Assembly (NCBI GenBank): GCA_947561395.2
Contig: OX387187.1
Coordinates: 36,313,829-36,377,828, forward strand
Length of the DNA stretch: 64,000 nucleotides
Direction of reading: 5' to 3'
Source of the DNA: Buxus sempervirens
Taxonomy: Eukaryota; Streptophyta; Magnoliopsida; Buxales; Buxaceae
Below the pieces are notes generated by a model. The model had not been told where the DNA came from and made no database searches. It saw only the letters and a program-made list of their open reading frames with translations. This document shows, piece after piece, positions 57,336 to 64,000 of this stretch (the first letter of the stretch is position 1; the number at the start of each line of letters is the position of its first letter). The position numbers and the translations under genes were made by a program.

Positions 57336-57704
57336 AAAATTAACTTTTAATGATACTTTTCAAAATTATTTTAGATTAATTCAAGTAAAGTTTTGAATTT
57401 TAACTTTTAGTGAAACTTTATCAAAATAATTAATTTTTAGTGACATTTTAATATTATAATTTATAACTCAACTATTCCAAGAATGCCCTTGTATTATTCA
57501 CCCAAATAGCTTGTACAAGTCATTTTATTGTTTGTACAAATCCTGGGATTAAATGGTACAAGGGTATTCTTTGAAGAATTTGTTCGTAACATTTAAATGT
57601 CACTAAAATTAATTATTTTAATAAAGGTTTACTAAAAGTTAAAACTCAAAACTTTGTTGACTTAATCTTAATTATTTTGAAAAGTATCATTAAAAGTTAA
57701 TTTT
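57336..57704. mobile_element. MITE with long inverted repeats (about 110-bp arms)
   Basis: The left arm starts AAAATTAACTTTTAATGATA and the right arm ends with its reverse complement. Homology between arms extends to about AAATGTCACT near 57590. The centre is about 130 bp. It is absent from the field upstream of gene B. Confidence 0.8.
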
Positions 57705-58252
57705 CCACTACTTTTAATTGTAAACTTTAATTCTAAAAATAAATGCTTTCAAAAATGAGCATTACTCTTGGTAGGCTTGTGCATATTCATCTATGCCTTG
57801 AAGAGAGCCTTTTCAGCATATTTTTCTTTGTAAATTGGTGAGACTTTTTTTGGCACATTTTGTTTGAGACATATGAATAACAATAGATGCCATTGTCACT
57901 TTGATTCCTAGATGGTACCATATGGACGGAAGATCATAATAGCAAGCTTTAAAATAATTTTAAAAATAAACTCTTTTATAAATGAGCATTGCTCCAAAAT
58001 AGATTAAATTCCAGTAATCCATATGTTTTTTTTTTCTGGAAATAGCTTCTTTTATATATTTGCATGAGGCATATTTGGGTTATCCAAATTGTGCAACCTT
58101 TTTTTCCCCTCCTTATATTCGAAAATATAAAAAAAAAAAACATAAAGAAATAATCATTTAATAGTTTCATTTGGATATAATGATCTTGCCCTTACTTTTT
58201 CTTCGAGTAGTACTAACCCTCACATTTCTTACTACCATCTACACTATAAAGG

Positions 58253-58260
58253 TATAAAAG
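58253..58260 (+). promoter_or_regulatory. Proximal TATA box of gene D
   Basis: TATAAAAG, 59 bp before the start codon, conserved with gene B. Confidence 0.7.
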
Positions 58261-58311
58261 GCTGTACACCATCAACAAGTGACGTGCAAGCTCACCCCTA
58301 TCTCTCTCTTT

Positions 58312-59496
58312 ATGGCAATCGAGCGATCAGCTGCCGTTATCCTCTTATTACTTCTTGTGGTTTCAGGTTATTTCTCTTTTAATTTAATTTGTCATCTTTA
58401 ACATAAAACTTAAGCAATCCCTTTGATAATATAAGACCAAATTTTTTCACCTTCTATGTGAAAAGTGTTTGAACTTTAAATTAGATTTTGCGTTCTACAT
58501 TATAGAACATCGTTTCTAGCTACTAAAAGCTTAAGCTGATAGTTGGGGATGAATTTTATATATTTAATATATTCCTTAACACTCCCCCTCGCGTGTGGGC
58601 TGGATTCAAACCCATTTTAAGAGAGGCCCTACACGTGGAATATTTTTTTTCTTAACGGGTAGAGTGGAGGTTTGAACCCAAGACCAGGTGTTTGCCTAAA
58701 GCTTTGATACCATGTAGAATACTGTTCCTACTAAAAGCTTAATTTGATAGTTAGGGGTGAACTTTATATATTTAATATATTCCTTAACATATATTACCAC
58801 CTCTGCATATGTACATAGATACAGTCTATATGTATGCAAGCATATAAAACCATCTTTTCGCTTCCGACAATGATGCAGGTAATGAAATAATAATCAAGGT
58901 GCATCATTTGCTGGTTGAAAAGTATTCCCATACCCCTATCTTGTGTCTAGGTTCAACCTCAGCTTGGCATCATATATATATATAGACAAACACACATAGA
59001 TATCATCTTATTTTTCACATAGACAAACACACATAGATATCATCTTATTTTTCACTTACCTAAGTCATCCTAACAGAATTTTTTTTTCTTTACTTTGATA
59101 AAAGATATGGAGCCCAAGTTCGTGCAGGCGAAAGCCGTCATGAAAAAGACCTACAAGTACAAAGGAAACTCGGGAACATGTGATGAGGACAGTTGTAAAG
59201 ATCATTGCCATAAAGAGGAGTTTTCCAACGGCGGCAAATGCATGCGACCTACGTGCCTATTGAGAATATCTGAAAAGTGCAAGAAGAAACTATGTCATTG
59301 TGAAAGAAATAATATGAAAACTCGGCATGATTGCTTTAAAAAGAGCGAACATCCGAACAAAAAGTGTGATCACTTCTCATGTAATCATTGGTGCATACAA
59401 AGAGGACTTCTACAAGGTGGTCGTTGCACGGGTTATCGAAGAAAATGTTTTTGCAAAGATTGTGGAACACCGGCTTATAGAAACATCCAAGGTTAA
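58312..59496 (+). CDS. Secreted double-domain defensin-like protein (gene D; exons 58312-58366, 59105-59496)
   Basis: Exon 1 encodes the signal peptide MAIERSAAVILLLLLVVS. The acceptor CAG used by gene B is not conserved. The AG at 59103-59104 keeps the frame and gives 148 residues, while the AG at 59076 would break it. Sixteen cysteines form two modules; module 2 has C-x10-C-x4-C-x3-C-x10-C-x6-C-x-C-x2-C, the plant defensin spacing, with GGRC as gamma-core. Module 1 matches gene B (GGKC). Residues between cysteines differ from B much more than the cysteines themselves, as in rapidly evolving defensin-like families. The product should be exported and disulfide-bonded; its target is unknown. 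The intron contains an insertion at 58520-58791. Confidence 0.85.
58520..58791. mobile_element. Insertion with about 62-bp direct repeats in intron of gene D
   Basis: CTACTAAAAGCTTAA...TATTCCTTAACA occurs at 58520-58583 and again at 58728-58791, around a segment with CACTCCCCCTCGCGTGTGGG and TTTGATACCATGTAGAATAC. Gene B's intron lacks it. This word combination recurs in plant non-coding DNA, but I do not assign a family. Confidence 0.6.
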
Positions 59497-59912
59497 TTAA
59501 ATTGTTCTATGAGCATAAGTAGTACTTATTTACTGCTTTGGAACCTTATAAAAATAAAATATAGATATATCAACCTTGTACGATGTTAAATGATAAAGAG
59601 AAACTTAAGTGTACCTACAATTGCTTTGATGGTTAATGAGTTATATTAATTTCTCTATTGATTTGGTATCTTGTAAGAACAAACAAGGAAACTTCAACCT
59701 CATATGATATTAAGTCTCGCACATTTTAATTTGTGAGTGTTTCTTTTTTGATTCAGATCATCTACGGTTGAACCTGTAAATTGGCTCAACCGTACCCAAT
59801 TGTTTCTTGCCAAATAGGCAAACAACACTTCCCTGAAACAAAGTGATTTTCACTTCTTCGTTTTCCAATACAGGCTAGGAGAGAAAGGAGAGGTGGTGTT
59901 GCTTGCCTACTT
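59497..59912. other. 3' UTR and downstream segment of gene D
   Basis: AATAAA near 59553, then sequence almost identical to 22387-22793 including the left part of the MITE. It ends at the CACTA insertion. Confidence 0.85.
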
Positions 59913-60356
59913 CACTACAAAAAAGCAAGTTTTTACCGGCGGTAGGGTACCGCCGGTAAATATACAAGTACCGCCGATAATACTATTACCAGCGGTAAGG
60001 ACTCTCGCCCCAAACAATGCTGACGGTAAAGGTTTTAGCGGCGGTAATTTTCTTACCGCCGCTATTTCTAGGTCATTACCGTCGGAACAATACCGCCGGT
60101 AAAAAAAAAATATTAAAAAAAATAAAAAAGCCACATAATGACTTTTAGCGGCGGTAATTACCGCCAGTAAAAATAACAATTTAAAAAATAAAAAATAAAT
60201 TAACTACTTTTACCGGCGGTAATTTCGGCTTTTAGCGGCGGTAAATTCCCGCCGCTAAAAAATAAATTAACGACCTTTACCGGCGGGCATTACCGCCGCT
60301 AAAAACTATATTAAAAAAATAAAAAAATTTTGCTGCCGTTGTTTGGCAGCAGAGAT

Positions 60357-60444
<88 letters not shown>

Positions 60445-61986
60445 AGGGAGGGAGGGAGGGAGGGAGAGAGAAAAAGAGATATAGAGAGAGAGAGAGAAGG
60501 ATATAGGCATAGAGAGAGAGTGAGAGAGAGAGACAGGATATAGGCATAGAGAGAGTGTGAGAAATAGAGAGAGAAGGATATAGGCATAGAGAGAGTGTGA
60601 GAAATAGAGAGAGAGAGAGAGAGAAAGAGAGATAGAGATAGAGAGAGGGAGAAAGAGAAAGAGAGAGAGTGAGCCCTTGGAAGAAATCTGTAGAGAGAGA
60701 AAGAGCAACATGTTAGTGAGAGAGTAAATTTGCAAAAAAGAAAAAGGAAATATAAATGATGGGTAAAAAGAAATGCATACCTGTAGTTGGATTGCAAGAA
60801 AAAAAAACAAGAAGAAGGAGACAAGTTGAAGAAGAAGAGATTCGGTTCGTATATATAGAAGAGACTTTTAGTGGCGGTAACAAGCTTACCGCCGCTACAA
60901 GTTGAATAACATTTGAAAATTGGCGCTTTAACTTTTAGCGGCGGTAGCTTACCGCCCCTAAAAGTCAAACAAAAATTCATTTCATTTCGAGCGCGGGAAA
61001 ATTCCCGCTTTTGCTTTTACCGGCGGTAGTTCCCGCCGCTAAAAATCTAACAAAAATTCATTTGATTTGGAACACGCGAAAATTCCCACTTTTACTTTTA
61101 CCGGCGGTAAATTCCCGCCCCTAAAAGTCGATTTCTCTCTTCATCTTTAGTAGTAGTTGAGTTTTTTTAGAAAAATCAAAAAGTTCTTTACCGGCGGTTT
61201 AACTGCCGGTAAATAACGTGTTATCGGGTTATTACCGGCGGTTTTTAAAACCGCCGGTAAAAAGTTCACATGGTTTCACCTGGACAAATTTTTTTAGGGC
61301 GGTAATGGTCTTACCGCCGCTAAAAGTCATTTTTTGTTTTTTAATAAATGTCTTTTATGAGCGGTAATAGGCTTACGGCCCCTAAAAGGGACTTTTAGGG
61401 GGCGGCAAAAGGCTTACCGCCGCTAAAAGTCATTTACATTTTTTTAAGAAATGGACTTTTAGGGGCGGTAATTTGTTTACCGCCGCTAAAAGAAATTTTT
61501 AGTTTTTTAATAAATGGCTTTTAGGGGCCGTAAGAGGCTTACGGCCCCTAAAAGGGACTTTTAGAGGCGATAATGAGTATACCGCCGCTAAAAATAATTT
61601 TTCGTTTTTTAATATATGGCTTTTAGGGGCGGGAAGGATCTCACCGCCTCTGAAAACCAACTTTTAGGGGCAGTAATAGGCTTACCGCCGCTAAAAGTGT
61701 TATTACCGATGGACTGATACCGCCGGGAATAAGGCTTTTTTGGCGGGACCTTCCCGCCAACTTGTTGCCGGCGGTAGATATGTTACCGCCGGTAAAACTT
61801 AATATAGCGGCGGTAGGTACCGCCGCTAAAGGCTATTTCGCGCTGAAAAATGCGCGCCATAGAATTTTCGCGTGAAAAAAATGGTAGATTAATTTTTAGG
61901 GGCGGGAAGTGCTTTTACCGCCGATAATAGTGATTTTAGCGGCAGGAATTAGGTTACCGCCGCTAATAATGTAAATTTTTGTAGTG
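59913..61986. mobile_element. Non-autonomous CACTA element (2074 bp)
   Basis: Ends CACTACAAAAA at both sides in inverted orientation and a 3-bp target duplication CTT (59910-59912, 61987-61989). Subterminal regions are packed with TACCGCCGCTAAAAG and TTACCGGCGG words in both orientations, typical transposase-binding arrays of CACTA elements. No transposase frame is present. A (GA)n tract lies inside (60357-60437, then GGGA repeats). The empty site is 22786-22800. Confidence 0.92.
60357..60477 (+). repeat. (GA)n and (GGGA)n tract inside the CACTA
   Basis: About 80 bp of GA, then GGGA repeats, followed to about 60670 by interrupted GA and GATATAGGCATAGAGAGAG units. Long Ser/Leu ORFs on the minus strand are by-products. 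Confidence 0.95.
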
Positions 61987-62667
61987 CTTGGCAAGCAACG
62001 ATTAGGTACAGTTGATCTGAATCCTTCTTTTTTGTTTGTCTTTGTTGTTTTTGGTATTGCAAATAATGTAAAGATAGTACCTGTGGTTCATAGAAAATTC
62101 CAAAATAATTGGTTGTGTAAAGCAACAAACTGGGACAAAGGATAAATGAAGTTGCTTTCTCTAAGGCGATTCATGCCCTTGTGAAATCTCAAGACCACCT
62201 TGCATAAATTTAGGTTATCAGCAGATTGAGATCGGTTCATTTAATTATTTGTTTTTTTTATTTCTTGAAATTATGCAAAATTGAATTCTATAAAGCATCT
62301 AATATGAGACACTGAATAGCATATTTGAGTTGCATCTAGTCTTTGAGACTAAATAAGCATGCAATTGCCCAAGTCTAGGCCAGAAGTAGCTTGAGTCGGG
62401 TTCTAGCCTATGGTGGGCCTGCCAAGAGGGCCTGGGTCCAAAGTCCCAAATTATTCCAAGGATGTGCTTAAATTGGCCCAAGAGCCCATTGAGCATATGA
62501 CATTAATAGTGCCTCATGGCCAAAAGTTTCCTCAAATTGGTGAATGCATGGTGCTCTCTTTATATTCCTACCAAAAAAAAAAAATGGTGCTCTCTTTATA
62601 AAGCTTTATTGGGCCAACATTGCACGACCATCAGAACCAAATGAGAATCGAAGACTAAGATCATACT

Positions 62668-62714
<47 letters not shown>

Positions 62715-64000
62715 CACAAAACTTTGAAAAGGTTTAATGATCATTAGAAACAAACTAGAATTCAATCGGAGCTTTAATGGATTGGAATTTCAAAAGTGAA
62801 ATATTAGATCTCAATTAACTTTGTTGATAAATACTGGACGTCAATTAACTCTATCGATTAATCAGCAGTTCCTGTTGGGGTTTCCATCGAGAATTCCCTT
62901 GAGCTCTCAATTAAACGGAAAAATTCACAATGAATCAGCGATTAATCAGACGAATCTCAACTTAAATGAGAAAAAATGTGAAAATAAATTTTGCTCATAG
63001 AGCTAGACCTTGCTTTACAAATATAATAAGCATTCAAATCAAATTAAACTGCTTTTATTTACCAACTGAAATCAGAGTTCTCACTTAAATGAGTGCACCA
63101 ATTCCAAAAAAAACCAACAAGTCCTTTTCAACATTTCGACAATGCTTCTCTCAATTCCTAGAATTCTTCTTTCTTCTTATAAAAAAAGAGAAAAAAAGAA
63201 GAAGGATTCGCAGAACACAACTACTTATATGATATTCTTCTCTACTTTTCTCTCATATTTCCACCCAATAGACAAAATCAAATTCTCTCTACAATTCTCT
63301 TCTTAGCACCGAATTTTTCAGAGAAAATTATTAATCTTTGAGTTAGCTTTATATATGAACAGATTAAACCATCATTAATTTGCTTCCATACTAACTAAAT
63401 ATGCGGGAAAAAAATGATTAGTTGAGATGATCTGCATTCGACAGCTAGCTCATCAAGATTTAAAAAAAAAATTTCTTGATTTGTTGCTCATCTTGCAGTT
63501 TCCTTTCTAGCTGTTTCGAATTTTCATTCTGCTTTTATGACTTTAGCTAGCCAGGCTACTTAACGTCGGGCTTATCCAATTACAAGTGAGTTTTAACCAT
63601 GGATTTAGAGGCCGCCGGTTCTATTTCACTATCTTTTTTGAATGGTAGGTAGAAGCTTACAAGGATAAAACAATAAGAAGGAAAATATAACCCTAATACA
63701 ATGGAAATGCCCGAGTGTCCAGTATAATCAGGCTCCACACAACTCAACAATTTTTGTAATTGCAATTAATTGATCTCTTCGATACCCGTCACCCATCTCT
63801 TCCTCAAACCTTGAACCAAAAAAAACCTTCACTCATCGCTACAATTCCCATGCTGCAGTTAGGGTGATTGTGCTAATGGAAGTGAGGAGGCTATTCCAGT
63901 TGTTTCGTTGCACTCCAACGTTTGCATGCATCTCTACTCTTTCGGCCTTGGTGGAGTCAAAGTCGGAGAGGGTGATAGTACTGTTTCGACATATTTTGCA
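61987..64000. other. Downstream segment of gene D unit, running into the next repeat field
   Basis: Nearly identical to 9463-11480 throughout; the final bases (from about 63860) correspond to the start of the tandem-repeat field that leads to gene B. Another defensin-like gene should follow right of the window. (AT)n at 62675-62708. Confidence 0.85.

Larger units (their letters stand above)
53401..58250. repeat. Degenerate tandem-repeat field upstream of gene D
   Basis: Same repeat units as 11341-14940; recognisable copies begin near 53430, 53590, 54750, 55500, 55590, 55690, 55830, 57010, 57190, 57730 and 57950. The field also includes a (GA)n tract (53763-53811), a block homologous to 12712-12830, a MITE (57336-57704) and the distal promoter block. 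No protein-coding gene is supported. Confidence 0.75.

Noticed and set aside
59077..59104. Use of the AG at 59075-59076 as acceptor for gene D
   Set aside because: Joining exon 1 there shifts the reading frame and loses the cysteine modules, whereas the AG at 59103-59104 keeps the frame.
60277..60980. Long Ser/Leu-rich ORFs on the minus strand
   Set aside because: They are translations of a GA microsatellite inside a CACTA element, open in several frames and without start context or homology.

Overview
This window comes from a nuclear genome of a flowering plant, probably a eudicot; I cannot name the species. The signs are spliced genes with TATA boxes, Ty3/gypsy elements of the plant Tat lineage (second RNase H after RT), MULE, CACTA, hAT, Helitron and MITE sequences, and AT-rich DNA with many microsatellites. 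There are no bacterial features.

The host component is a tandem array of small secreted cysteine-rich genes. Two look intact (15728-16742 and 58312-59496). Each has a short signal-peptide exon, one intron, and an exon encoding 16 cysteines laid out as two consecutive defensin-like (CS-alpha-beta) modules. A third copy (22191-22386) keeps only the second module and is frameshifted. Each gene belongs to a larger duplicated unit: a degenerate tandem-repeat field upstream (11.3-14.9 kb and 53.4-58.2 kb), the gene, and about 2 kb of shared downstream DNA (9463-11340, 16743-18504, 22387-24621, 52880-53400, 61987-64000). Both window edges lie inside such units, so further gene copies are expected outside.

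Transposons split this array. From left to right: element A1 (1-8765, minus strand) is a Tat element with an open gag-protease-G-patch frame running off the left edge. It sits inside a CACTA element (remnant 8766-9462). A decayed MULE (18505-22190) carries a PB1-type transposase and a captured FtsH-like fragment. Next come solo LTR 24695-26971 and element A2 (27024-37417, plus strand), which has broken gag/PR, RT, RNase H, archaeal-type RNase H and integrase, and a second solo LTR nested in its 5' LTR. Element B (37675-48730, plus strand) is young, encodes only gag, and lies against an LTR fragment of the A family (48731-50702). A nearly complete non-autonomous CACTA (59913-61986) follows gene D; its empty site is visible in a paralogous unit at 22791.

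The most unusual signal is in the retroelements. LTR U3 regions and the untranslated leaders both carry arrays of 21-bp imperfect palindromes with a 6-bp stem, 9-bp loop and 6-bp stem, spaced at fixed intervals. The interval is exactly 39 bp in every A-family array and 27-28 bp in element B, and the stem sequences differ between families. The element B leader also has 23 hairpins with a nearly constant 9-nt loop and stems that change on both sides together. I know of no described system that matches this.
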